From Planctomycetota bacterium (GTDB taxonomy: Bacteria; Planctomycetota; Planctomycetia; Pirellulales; Pirellulaceae), in contig JAQBZB010000077.1 of the NCBI GenBank assembly GCA_027622275.1, positions 1 through 33,197 of the forward strand: a stretch of DNA of 33,197 nucleotides, written 5' to 3'. Shown here piece by piece: positions 23,951-32,045 of this stretch (position 1 is its first letter; each line of letters opens with the position of its first letter). Position numbers and translations under genes: made by a program. The notes below the pieces were generated by a model, which searched no databases, was not told where the DNA came from, and was given only the letters and a program-made list of their open reading frames with translations.

Positions 23951-25648
23951 TCACGCTTTCGCGACTTGTTGATCTCCCTTGGTGACTCGTAAGACTTCGT
24001 CCATCGTACTACTTCCGGCCAGCACCTTGCGCCAGCCATCGTCCCGCAAGGTCCTCATGCCAGCAGCCACGGCCGATTGTTTCATTTTCCAGCTGCTGGC
24101 GCGATCATGAGCCAACTGCCGCACTTCGTCCGTGGTTACCAACAACTCATAGATACCAAGCCGACCGGCATAGCCGGACCCGCGGCATTCCCGACAGCCC
24201 ACGCTACAGTAAAGCGGACCGTCCAGCTGATCGAATGGGAAGTCGGGCGGCAGGTCCGCCGGATCGGGCTCGTAGCTTTCCTTGCACTTCGTACACAGCC
24301 GACGGATCAATCGCTGAGCCATCACCGCTTCGACGGTGCTGGCGACGAGAAACGGCTCGACGCCCATTTCCACCATCCGAGTGTAGGCACTCGCGGCGTC
24401 GTTGGTGTGCAGTGTGCTAAACACCAAGTGCCCCGTGAGCGACGCCTGGATCGCGTTCTCCGCGGTCTCCAGGTCACGAATTTCGCCGACCAGCACGATG
24501 TCCGGATCGTGACGGAGGATGCTGCGGAGCGAATGCGCGAACGTCAGTCCAATCTTCGGATGGACCTGGATCTGATTAATCCCTTCCAATTGATACTCGA
24601 CAGGGTCTTCGGTCGTGATGATTTTGACGTCGGGGCGGTTGATTTCGATGAGCGCGCTATACAGCGTCGTCGTCTTTCCACACCCGGTTGGCCCCGTGAC
24701 TAAGACGATCCCGTGCGGAATGTCGATCAGCTCACGAAAAGTGTTATAGGTCTCGACCTCCATGCCAAGCTTCTTCAAGTCGAACGACATGGCGCTTTTG
24801 TCTAACAGACGCATCACCATGCCTTCGCCATGAATCATCGGGATGACCGACACGCGAACGTCGACTTCGCGTCCCGCAATCCGCAACTTCATGCGACCGT
24901 CTTGTGGCAGCCGCTTCTCGGCGATGTTCAATCGCGACATGATCTTCAAACGGCTGACGATTGCCAACGCGAACCGATTGATCTCGGGGGGAACCGGTTG
25001 CGTCTGGAGCATGCCGTCGATCCGATAGCGGATCTTCAGCCCGGACGGTTGTGTCTCGATGTGGACGTCGCTGGCACGAGTTTCAAGGGCCTCGAGCAGA
25101 ATCTCGTTGACCAACCGGACGACCGAGGCCTCCTGGGCCATCTCCGACAGCTCCGAACCGTCCGTCTCGATGGCACTGAGCAGCTCGATTCCGTCTTCAT
25201 CCGCCGTGGCGAGCATCAGCCCTTCGACCGTCTCGCTGCCGACGCCCAGATGCCGCTTGATCAGCTTCGTGATCTCACTGCGGGCCGCCAGCACGGGGAT
25301 CACACTCAGGCCGGTCGCCGCACTGACTTCATCAAGCGGATAAAGATCGAAAGGATCCGAAGTCGCGACCACCATCGAGCCATTGTTGCGGCTAATCGGA
25401 AACAGCGACTGGCGATGAATCAACTTGTTGGGAAAGCTCTGCAGCAGCGAGAGATCGATATCGACCTCGCTGAGATCGACGTAGTCGAGCCCGACGGCAT
25501 CGCCCAACGCACGCAACGCCGCCTCTTCGGTGACGAACCCGAGTTCGACAGCCGCCTCGACGATGTCGTCTTGGTTCTGGATGCGGGACATCGACAATTG
25601 CCGATCGTCCAGCAAGCCACAGCCAACGAGTATTTCACCAGCTTCCAT
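23951..25648 (-). CDS. gspE: Type II secretion ATPase GspE
   Basis: A 565-residue protein. An MshEN/T2SSE_N domain occupies about 1-130. The catalytic core shows Walker A GPTGCGKT (319-326), the Asp box TTEDPVEY (345-352), Walker B IVLVGEIRD (384-392) and the His box HLVFSTLHTND (407-417). The metal-binding cysteines CTKC (452-455) and CRECRGSGY (485-493) are intact. It is a hexameric cytoplasmic ATPase that powers pseudopilus assembly. The ribosome site AAGG is 8 nt before the ATG. It follows the LTxxQ-type gene by 95 bp. Confidence 0.97.
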   Translation of the reverse strand: MEAGEILVGCGLLDDRQLSMSRIQNQDDIVEAAVELGFVTEEAALRALGDAVGLDYVDLSEVDIDLSLLQSFPNKLIHRQSLFPISRNNGSMVVATSDPFDLYPLDEVSAATGLSVIPVLAARSEITKLIKRHLGVGSETVEGLMLATADEDGIELLSAIETDGSELSEMAQEASVVRLVNEILLEALETRASDVHIETQPSGLKIRYRIDGMLQTQPVPPEINRFALAIVSRLKIMSRLNIAEKRLPQDGRMKLRIAGREVDVRVSVIPMIHGEGMVMRLLDKSAMSFDLKKLGMEVETYNTFRELIDIPHGIVLVTGPTGCGKTTTLYSALIEINRPDVKIITTEDPVEYQLEGINQIQVHPKIGLTFAHSLRSILRHDPDIVLVGEIRDLETAENAIQASLTGHLVFSTLHTNDAASAYTRMVEMGVEPFLVASTVEAVMAQRLIRRLCTKCKESYEPDPADLPPDFPFDQLDGPLYCSVGCRECRGSGYAGRLGIYELLVTTDEVRQLAHDRASSWKMKQSAVAAGMRTLRDDGWRKVLAGSSTMDEVLRVTKGDQQVAKA

Positions 25649-25743
25649 TCGTTACACCTTCACTCCATGTCGATCGTGGTAGTCGTTCATCGTTGTTCAT
25701 CGATCGCTAACGCCAGGTACCGCAATCCGCGGCTATCGTGCGG

Positions 25744-26487
25744 CTACTGCGGCGGCCGTTGTGGTCGTTCACCATCGCCACGCTGGCCTCGGTCGCGACC
25801 TCCACCGGGCGGACGATCTTGAAACTCAAACGGATCTCCAACCAGCTCTTGAAACTTCGCTCGTTGCTCCGGATTCAGTTCGGCCAACAGCTTCTCTTGC
25901 ATCTCGCGGCGCAATTCGGCGATCTTCCTGCCGAACTCCTGGCCGAGTTCGAGTGCTTTATCACGCAAGACCTCGCGTTGTTCGTCCGTCACCGCGAGTT
26001 GCTCGCCGACTTCGCGCGAGCCCAACGCACCGAGTCCGCCACCGCCCCGCATCTGGAATTGAATCTCCAACTGCGACAGCCGCTTTCGTTGGTGAGGCAA
26101 CAGGAACGATAAACCCTCTTCGGTTTCTTTGTTTAAGGTCCGCATGGCCTCTTGAACTTTGTTTTGCAACGCCTCGCGGTCAGCTTCGGCCGCGTCTCGA
26201 TTGCGAAACTGTTCGGCGAAACCGCTGAACAACTCGCGGCGCCGCTCGTTAAACTGCTCAACTAGCTCACGCGCTTCGTCTTTCTGGTCGTCGAGCAATT
26301 CAAGTTCCGCTTGCACGTCCGAGCGTTGCAGTAGTTCCAGCGGTCCGCCACCGCCGAAACCGGGAGGCCCGCCGCCCGATCCGCCGCGCCCGCGACCATC
26401 GGGCCGTGGTTGAGCGAACGCTGCACAAGTCAGCAGCGACAATCCGACACACGTCGTTATCAGCAGGCGGTTGTGGATGGATGGCAT
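25744..26487 (-). CDS. Secreted Spy/CpxP-like (LTxxQ-type) helical protein
   Basis: 247 residues from the ATG with GGAG 9 nt upstream. The frame extends 48 codons further upstream without a ribosome site or family sequence. A signal peptide ends around TCAAFAQ. A Gly/Pro-rich linker (about 28-48) leads to a helical region, heavily charged, with repeated Spy/CpxP-type words: VQAELELLDDQKDEARELVEQ, LAVTDEQREVLRDKALELG and LLAELNPEQRAKFQELVGD. The C-terminus is Arg/Gly/Pro-rich and probably disordered. Similar words start the large protein just upstream, so the two may share a partner. It lies inside the T2SS operon; function is not known. Confidence 0.82.
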   Translation of the reverse strand: MPSIHNRLLITTCVGLSLLTCAAFAQPRPDGRGRGGSGGGPPGFGGGGPLELLQRSDVQAELELLDDQKDEARELVEQFNERRRELFSGFAEQFRNRDAAEADREALQNKVQEAMRTLNKETEEGLSFLLPHQRKRLSQLEIQFQMRGGGGLGALGSREVGEQLAVTDEQREVLRDKALELGQEFGRKIAELRREMQEKLLAELNPEQRAKFQELVGDPFEFQDRPPGGGRDRGQRGDGERPQRPPQ

Positions 26488-26933
26488 CTTGGTGATCTCC
26501 ATTTCTGGAATACCTTTTGACGCAACGGGAAGCTTTGTGGATAGGAATCGCAAGGCGGGATGTGTTGATGCGGGAAAGCGAAGATATCCATTGAACCGAT
26601 TCGGCACCTGAGAGTTACGGCAAAATGGCACTCATCGTCGGTTTAGGAGGCATATTCGCTGATCCCGGTCACACCGCGAAGTCTTGCTGCTTGCGCGTTT
26701 GCCGAGCGAGCCACTTGAATTGCATTGTAGTCACCGCAATCCAGCTTGGGAACGCGCGCCGGCGAGATCGTGCGGTCTGATTTGCCGGATGTGGTGTTTA
26801 TTGGGAGCCAACCGCCCTGAAAAATGGCGTCTTTCCGACTCCCGCGTCCCTGACGCGTGTGGCCCGGAATCCACTCGGCGTCATCGGGGCGGTTGGTGTT
26901 TTTACGGCGAACTCATTGGACTGGGGCTTCTGT
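26488..26933. other. Intergenic stretch, no gene; short inverted repeat
   Basis: 446 bp between the stop of the large N-domain protein and the LTxxQ gene. Frames here are short and look random. A 10 bp inverted pair (CCAACCGCCC at 26808-26817, GGGCGGTTGG at 26887-26896) encloses about 70 nt. No T-run terminator was found. The gap is the largest inside the otherwise compact minus-strand block, so it may hold a promoter for the gsp genes, although no clear box was found. Confidence 0.5.
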
Positions 26934-29900
26934 CTATCGGCCACGCCCGCTGCTGGGCCGTCCGCCGCCACCACTTGGGGTTCCGCCACCGAAGCCTCCT
27001 CGTCCACCAAACGGGCTGCCGCCGCCAAAACCGCCTCGACCGCCAAAGGGACTCGATCCGCCACCCGGACCACCACCGCCACCTTGCAATGCGCGAAAGA
27101 ACTCGATTCGCTGTTGGATCGCGGACGCGTCGCTCGATGGACCACCGCCCGCTGGATTGGAGCCTGTCGGGGACGAGCCGCTTGGCGAACTTGCAGTCGT
27201 CCCGCTCGTCTTCAAGTTTTCGCCGAGCAACGCCGCGAGTGCGGTTTGCACGCTCTTTGGGTTCCCATACTGGACGGTCACGACTTCCATCGAGTCGTCG
27301 GTTTCGAGCCCTTCCTGATCCAGCTGTGCGACCAGCATTTCGACTTCGCGGAACAGCGGTTCGGGGGCGGCCACGATCAACGAATTGCTGCGGGTGTCGA
27401 CGCCCAGTGCCATCTTTGACGGTTCGGCTTCCGCTTGCCCGCCGCCGCGACCGCCACGACCACCGCCTCCACCACCACCGCGAAGCGCTTGGATAAAGTC
27501 AGCGGGAGACGGCTGTTGCTGTTGCTGCCGTCCGCCACTCCCCGCAGCACCCGCGATGCGATCGGGATAGATCTGCTTGACAATCGTTGCCATCTGATCC
27601 GCGGACATGTACAGAACTGGGATCAGACGCGGCTTGCCCTCGGTTTGAACGTCTTCTGGGCTCGATTCGCGATCGATCACCGGCAGCAGTCGCTCGATCA
27701 GAATGAGATCGGCCGGAGCTGCCTGGACGATTAACGCGTTCAACCGGGCGTCAGGCACGATGCTGGCCGAGCCGGCGGTAAATGTGTCGCCGGAGCCGCC
27801 GAGCATCCCACCCAGCATTCCGCCGCCGAGATCTCCGAGGACGGACGAGGCCACATCGCCGAGTAGCGAGCCGCCACCACTTGCGGAAGCACCGTTCACG
27901 ACTTGGTTCAACGTTTCCGCGGCGACATCGGCTTTCATGTATTTCAACCAGAAGACAGTCGGCTCGCTGCCGAGAAACGCAGATTGTTCCGTAAAGCTGC
28001 GGAGAAGTGTTTCGAAGTCGTCCAGTGCGTCGAGATCGTTCGAGGCGATTACGAGTCCGTTCGGCGTGACCGAAACGATGATATCACCGCCGAGTTGCGG
28101 GCCGCTTGGTTCCGCTTGCGCCTCGGGCGCTGCGTCCTCATCCGTTTCCTGCAAAGTCGCAAACTTAAGGCGGCTCGGCTCTGTTACGTCAGCATTGCCT
28201 CGCGACTTCGGTTGTGCGTTAGGAGCAGGTTGCGGATCCTGTGGCGGAGCGGGGGCGGGCGGCTCGGGAGCAGCTGGCATCGGTGGAGCCTGTTGTTCAG
28301 CGGCAGAGGGTGTCGCCAACCGACGCTCGCGCAACGTCGAACTGATGGCTGAAGGTGTCACGACGCGGATCTTGTTGTCGCGCATCGTGGGCCAAAAGAG
28401 TTCCATGCTCTCCAGCGCCGAGTTCGCGGCCGTTCCGTTCAGCGGCAAAATCCTGATGTTTTGCCGGAGACCCGTCCCATCCGCTTGTGGACCTTCGAGT
28501 GCCTCGACCAATTCCTTGACTTGGGCAATCTGAGCGGCGGAACCACGCACCACTAACTTCATCGTGGTCGGATCGCCGTCAATTTTCGGACCATCGCCCG
28601 CGGCCTCTTTGTCGTCCATGCCAAACAGCTTGTTGATCGAAAGGATCACTAGCTGCGGGTCCATCTTGTGCAGTTGAATCACTGCGATTTGGTCCGCGTC
28701 GCCTTCAAGCTGCTTTAACGTGGCGACGATCGTCGCGTGTTCGGTCGGCCGAGCGAGCGCGATCAATTTATTCGTGACCGGATCGATCGCCAATCGAACG
28801 TCCGGCAAGCCGGCCAACAGCGTTGACAGAACCTGATGCACCTGTTCGGGGTCGGCCTTGGTGATCGGGTACGTCATCAGCTGCGGTTGTTCGAGCACTC
28901 CGAGCGTGGCACCCTCGCCTACTTTGGCCTCCCGATCGACCATCGGAACGATTTCTTCGAGCTGTCGAATCAAGTCCCGCTCGCCAGTCGCAAACAGCCG
29001 TGACGTAAAAGGGTCAATCGCGATCCGAATCTTTTCATTCGAGTTGGCGTCCTCGGGGATATTGAGCAGCGGCCGGGCAATCGCCAGCACCTCTTCAGGA
29101 CCGACAAACTTCAAATTGATTTCGAGAATCTTTATGGCTCGGCCGGCTTCCGGGTTTTCGACTTGCTCGATCATCTCGCGGATCGTCCGCAGCTTGCCTG
29201 CCGTCTCGGTGACCAGGATTTGACTTGCCGTCGGAAACGCGATGACCTTCCCCTGCGGTCCGATCATCTTGCCGATTTCGGTTTCGGCATCGGCCGGGTC
29301 CATCTTGGAAAGGTGGAACAGGCACTTCACGATCTCAAAGGAACCTCGTTTGTCGAGGTCGGCAACACTGACAAACTCGACCAACTGCGGCGGGATCTCG
29401 TCTTCCAAGTTCATCAACGTCAGCAGCCGCTCGCTCCGTACCAGCGTAAAGCCCTTCAAGAGCAACACGCGATTCATCAGATCAATCGCCTCGGCTGGCG
29501 TGTAGGCTCGCGTGTCTCGATAGTTGAAGGTTCCTGCCGGCGGAGCGTCCATTTGCAACGAAAGATCCGCCTCGTCGGCAAACCAAGTCAAGACATCGGA
29601 CCACGGTTGGTGAACGAAGTTGAATATCAGCTTCACGTCGACGGGCTTAACTGCCACGGACGCCGCATCAGCGGGCGGCTCGAAGTCATCTCCAGCGGCC
29701 GGTGCCGGAGGCTTCGCGGGAGTGGCTTCGGGCTTCGGTGCTGGCTCATCTTTCGGCGCGGAAACTACCGCTGCCGGAGGCGGTTCGATCGGCTGCAACT
29801 CGCCGTCGCTCAGTCCCGCCAAGCGGTTCCAGTTGGCTCGCTGAGCTTCATTCAGTACGGCCGCCAATTTGCGTTCGTACTCCTGCATCGCGGCCCGGCG

Positions 29901-30389
29901 TTCGTCCTCGCCACCCTCCGCCAGATCTTTCGCGCGCTGCGCGAGCAATTCGCCGATTTGTAGTTTTTGCTCTTCGGTCAATTCCAACATCTTCGAGAGA
30001 TCATCATCCGCCAGCGAACTCATTCCGCGGCGTGCGATTCCCATTTGGCCCAGCACCTCTCGCTGCTCGACGGTGAGCAAGGCCACTCCCAATCGCTCCG
30101 ACTCGGCGACGAACGGTGCGAGCCGAGCGTCGGCTTCCGCCCTGGGAAGGTCTTTCAGCTCGAGTGCCATGTTTAAGGCCTCTCGCTCGCGACGATCGAT
30201 CAGTTCGAGCAATTTTTGCTTCGTTTCGTCCGACAGCCCCAATCGCTTGCTTCCGTCGTCATCGACGGCGTAAGCGAGCTTGCCGACGAAGGTGGGATCG
30301 GCCGCATCTCCGGCTGAGTTCGTGGACAGAATCAGTCCCAGGGCCACGACGACTGCAAGGCACCTATTGCTTCGAGGATTAAGAAACAT
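26934..30389 (-). CDS. Poreless multi-N-domain secretin-like protein with N-terminal LTxxQ helices
   Basis: 1151 residues from the ATG giving a good signal peptide (MFLNPRSNRCLAVVVALGLILSTNSAGDA). A charged helical region (about 45-195) has repeated Spy-like words (LGLSDETKQKLLELIDR, LTEEQKLQIGELLAQR, LNEAQRANWNRL). After a Pro/Ala linker comes an N0/STN-like domain (about 250-327: IFNFVHQPWSDVLTWFADEADL, FNYRDTRAYTPAEAIDLM). About seven N1-like domains follow, such as IAIDPFTSRLFATG, LAIDPVTNKLIALA, VPDARLNALIVQAAP and VDTRSNSLIVAAP. It ends in long Gly-rich tracts (FGGRGGFGGGSP twice). No secretin pore domain is present. It is probably periplasmic, and may extend or gate the GspD channel. 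Confidence 0.85.
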   Translation of the reverse strand: MFLNPRSNRCLAVVVALGLILSTNSAGDAADPTFVGKLAYAVDDDGSKRLGLSDETKQKLLELIDRREREALNMALELKDLPRAEADARLAPFVAESERLGVALLTVEQREVLGQMGIARRGMSSLADDDLSKMLELTEEQKLQIGELLAQRAKDLAEGGEDERRAAMQEYERKLAAVLNEAQRANWNRLAGLSDGELQPIEPPPAAVVSAPKDEPAPKPEATPAKPPAPAAGDDFEPPADAASVAVKPVDVKLIFNFVHQPWSDVLTWFADEADLSLQMDAPPAGTFNYRDTRAYTPAEAIDLMNRVLLLKGFTLVRSERLLTLMNLEDEIPPQLVEFVSVADLDKRGSFEIVKCLFHLSKMDPADAETEIGKMIGPQGKVIAFPTASQILVTETAGKLRTIREMIEQVENPEAGRAIKILEINLKFVGPEEVLAIARPLLNIPEDANSNEKIRIAIDPFTSRLFATGERDLIRQLEEIVPMVDREAKVGEGATLGVLEQPQLMTYPITKADPEQVHQVLSTLLAGLPDVRLAIDPVTNKLIALARPTEHATIVATLKQLEGDADQIAVIQLHKMDPQLVILSINKLFGMDDKEAAGDGPKIDGDPTTMKLVVRGSAAQIAQVKELVEALEGPQADGTGLRQNIRILPLNGTAANSALESMELFWPTMRDNKIRVVTPSAISSTLRERRLATPSAAEQQAPPMPAAPEPPAPAPPQDPQPAPNAQPKSRGNADVTEPSRLKFATLQETDEDAAPEAQAEPSGPQLGGDIIVSVTPNGLVIASNDLDALDDFETLLRSFTEQSAFLGSEPTVFWLKYMKADVAAETLNQVVNGASASGGGSLLGDVASSVLGDLGGGMLGGMLGGSGDTFTAGSASIVPDARLNALIVQAAPADLILIERLLPVIDRESSPEDVQTEGKPRLIPVLYMSADQMATIVKQIYPDRIAGAAGSGGRQQQQQPSPADFIQALRGGGGGGGRGGRGGGQAEAEPSKMALGVDTRSNSLIVAAPEPLFREVEMLVAQLDQEGLETDDSMEVVTVQYGNPKSVQTALAALLGENLKTSGTTASSPSGSSPTGSNPAGGGPSSDASAIQQRIEFFRALQGGGGGPGGGSSPFGGRGGFGGGSPFGGRGGFGGGTPSGGGGRPSSGRGR

Positions 30390-30644
30390 TTTCAAGTTCT
30401 TGTCTCCGGCAGGTTTAGACCCGTGCGGCAAGGTTCAGCCCAAGGAAATGCGTACGAAATCCATACTAATCGGTCTCGTCCGTGTTTCGCTAGAGAAAAC
30501 AACGCATTTTTGTGAGCGACGCGCACACATTCGCTCGGACACTTCCTTGTGATATCATTAAACGCAAGCGATCAAGTGTTGTTTCGGTTTAAGTTCCCGA
30601 TCTACCCAATTCAGCCTCTCTTCGTTGCCACCAGGGATCGTTTC
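30390..30644. promoter_or_regulatory. Divergent promoter region of the T2SS block and the DUF1570 gene
   Basis: 255 bp between two divergently transcribed starts. It should contain both promoters. A TATCAT word at 30552-30557 is a possible plus-strand -10, without a convincing -35. The minus strand has GGAG 14 nt before the large protein's ATG, too far for an ideal ribosome site. No operator-like palindrome was noticed. The frame of the DUF1570 gene is open through part of this region. Confidence 0.45.
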
Positions 30645-32045
30645 ATGCCTGTTTCAGGCAAATTCTGCGTCGTTGCTGCGGTCTGTATCTGCTGTAGCGG
30701 GATTTCGCATCTGGCGGCACAGACGCCGCGTGCTGTCGATCCGCGCGAATTCGGGCTCGAGATCCCCCCTGGTCCAGTTCGCGAAGGGAACGGCGAAGCG
30801 ATCGCGACGGCGGATGATGACGGCAATCCGGTGATTGCCAAGCTGTTGGTCGACGTCGGCGATCATCGGATCGTAATCCTCCCTGACGGGCGGTTAATTG
30901 CGAAGCACAAGCGAGATGCGGTTGCTACCGAGCGCAAGTTTGAACCGATTGACAAAGAAGCACTGGCGAAACGGCTTTTGGACACCGAGTTTGCCGGATT
31001 CAAGACGAACCAGACTCGTCGCTATCTGTATCTGTACAACACCAGCGAAGAGTTCGCGCTCGCAACCAGTCGCATCATGGAGACGATGTTCCCCGGCGTG
31101 GCGAATTACGCGAAGGCGCAGAAGATTGAAATCACCGAGCCCGATGTTCCCCTGGTCGTCGTCATGTTTCGCACGGAAGACGAATTCCAGCGGTACCAGC
31201 GGATGCCGGCCGGGGTCGTCGCCTATTACAACATCCTCGACAATCGCGTTGTCATGTATGAGGAGTCACGGTTGCGGAGCGTCAAACCCGAACTCGCAAT
31301 TCAGCAGTCGATCGCCACGATCGCACACGAAGGGGCGCATCAGATCCTCCACAACATTGGAGTCCAGAAACGTCTGTCGCGTTGGCCAATGTGGTTGAGC
31401 GAGGGCTTGGCCGAGTTCTTTGCTCCCACCACGTTTGGCAACCGTTTGAGATGGAAGGGCGCCGGTCAAGTCAACGATATGCGGATGTTCGAGCTGGAGT
31501 TGTATCTGAAAAGTCGCGAGGCGGATCAGCCGGACGGTCAGATGATTGAGCATACGGTTGTGGCCGGGAGGCTGACTTCAACCGGCTACGCCTCGGCGTG
31601 GGCGCTGACTCATTATCTCGCCAAGAACAAACGAGCCAACTTCAATGACTATGTGCGCGAAGTCAGCCAACTTGGCCCGCTCCAAGCCGTCGGCGAAATG
31701 GTGCCGCCCGGCGTGGTGCCCGCCAATCTCGACCTGTTTCATAAACACTTCGGTGACGACTTGGGGGACTTAAATACGCGGTTGGTGTTGCATCTCAAGA
31801 AGCTGCCTTACTCCGATCCGTTTGCTGAATGGCCACACTTCGTAGCCACGGTCGCGGTGCCCGATGGGCGGCGAGCAAAGCGGGACGCGAACATCTTTCA
31901 CTCGCCCGACATGGCCGCGAAGTGGATTCAAGAGGCGCTTGAGACCGTCGATGCACAACAGCGATCCGCTGCCGCGACCGATGTGCGGGCGTTTCCGAAT
32001 CGCGAGATTGCCGCCCGGTATGCGAGACAGTGGCTCGACCAGTGA
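30645..32045 (+). CDS. Exported DUF1570 peptidase-like protein (HEGAH zinc motif)
   Basis: 466 residues from an ATG with AGGG 8 nt upstream. The frame is open for 32 more codons, but those lack a signal peptide. The chosen start gives one (VVAAVCICCSGISHLAAQ). The DUF1570 region has the zinc site TIAHEGAHQILHN (HEGAH at about 228-232) and the downstream WLSEGLAEFF, whose Glu would be the third gluzincin ligand. MFRTEDEFQRYQRMPAGVVAYYN is also typical. It is probably a secreted metallopeptidase, although activity is unproven for the family. Its stop overlaps the next gene (GTGA), so they are co-translated. Confidence 0.88.
   Translation: MPVSGKFCVVAAVCICCSGISHLAAQTPRAVDPREFGLEIPPGPVREGNGEAIATADDDGNPVIAKLLVDVGDHRIVILPDGRLIAKHKRDAVATERKFEPIDKEALAKRLLDTEFAGFKTNQTRRYLYLYNTSEEFALATSRIMETMFPGVANYAKAQKIEITEPDVPLVVVMFRTEDEFQRYQRMPAGVVAYYNILDNRVVMYEESRLRSVKPELAIQQSIATIAHEGAHQILHNIGVQKRLSRWPMWLSEGLAEFFAPTTFGNRLRWKGAGQVNDMRMFELELYLKSREADQPDGQMIEHTVVAGRLTSTGYASAWALTHYLAKNKRANFNDYVREVSQLGPLQAVGEMVPPGVVPANLDLFHKHFGDDLGDLNTRLVLHLKKLPYSDPFAEWPHFVATVAVPDGRRAKRDANIFHSPDMAAKWIQEALETVDAQQRSAAATDVRAFPNREIAARYARQWLDQ

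Noticed and set aside
24830-25822. 330-codon open frame on the plus strand opposite gspE
   Set aside because: It is the antisense shadow of a well-conserved ATPase gene, with His/Arg/Asp-rich composition and no recognisable domain.
26934-27060. Repetitive GC-rich tract considered as a CRISPR or minisatellite array
   Set aside because: It encodes the repeated FGGRGGFGGGSP peptide in frame. Units are adjacent without unique spacers.
26684-27496. 270-codon plus-strand frame at the 3' end of the poreless secretin-like gene
   Set aside because: It is Arg/Ser-rich translation of the antisense of Gly-rich codons, with no domain and no ribosome site.
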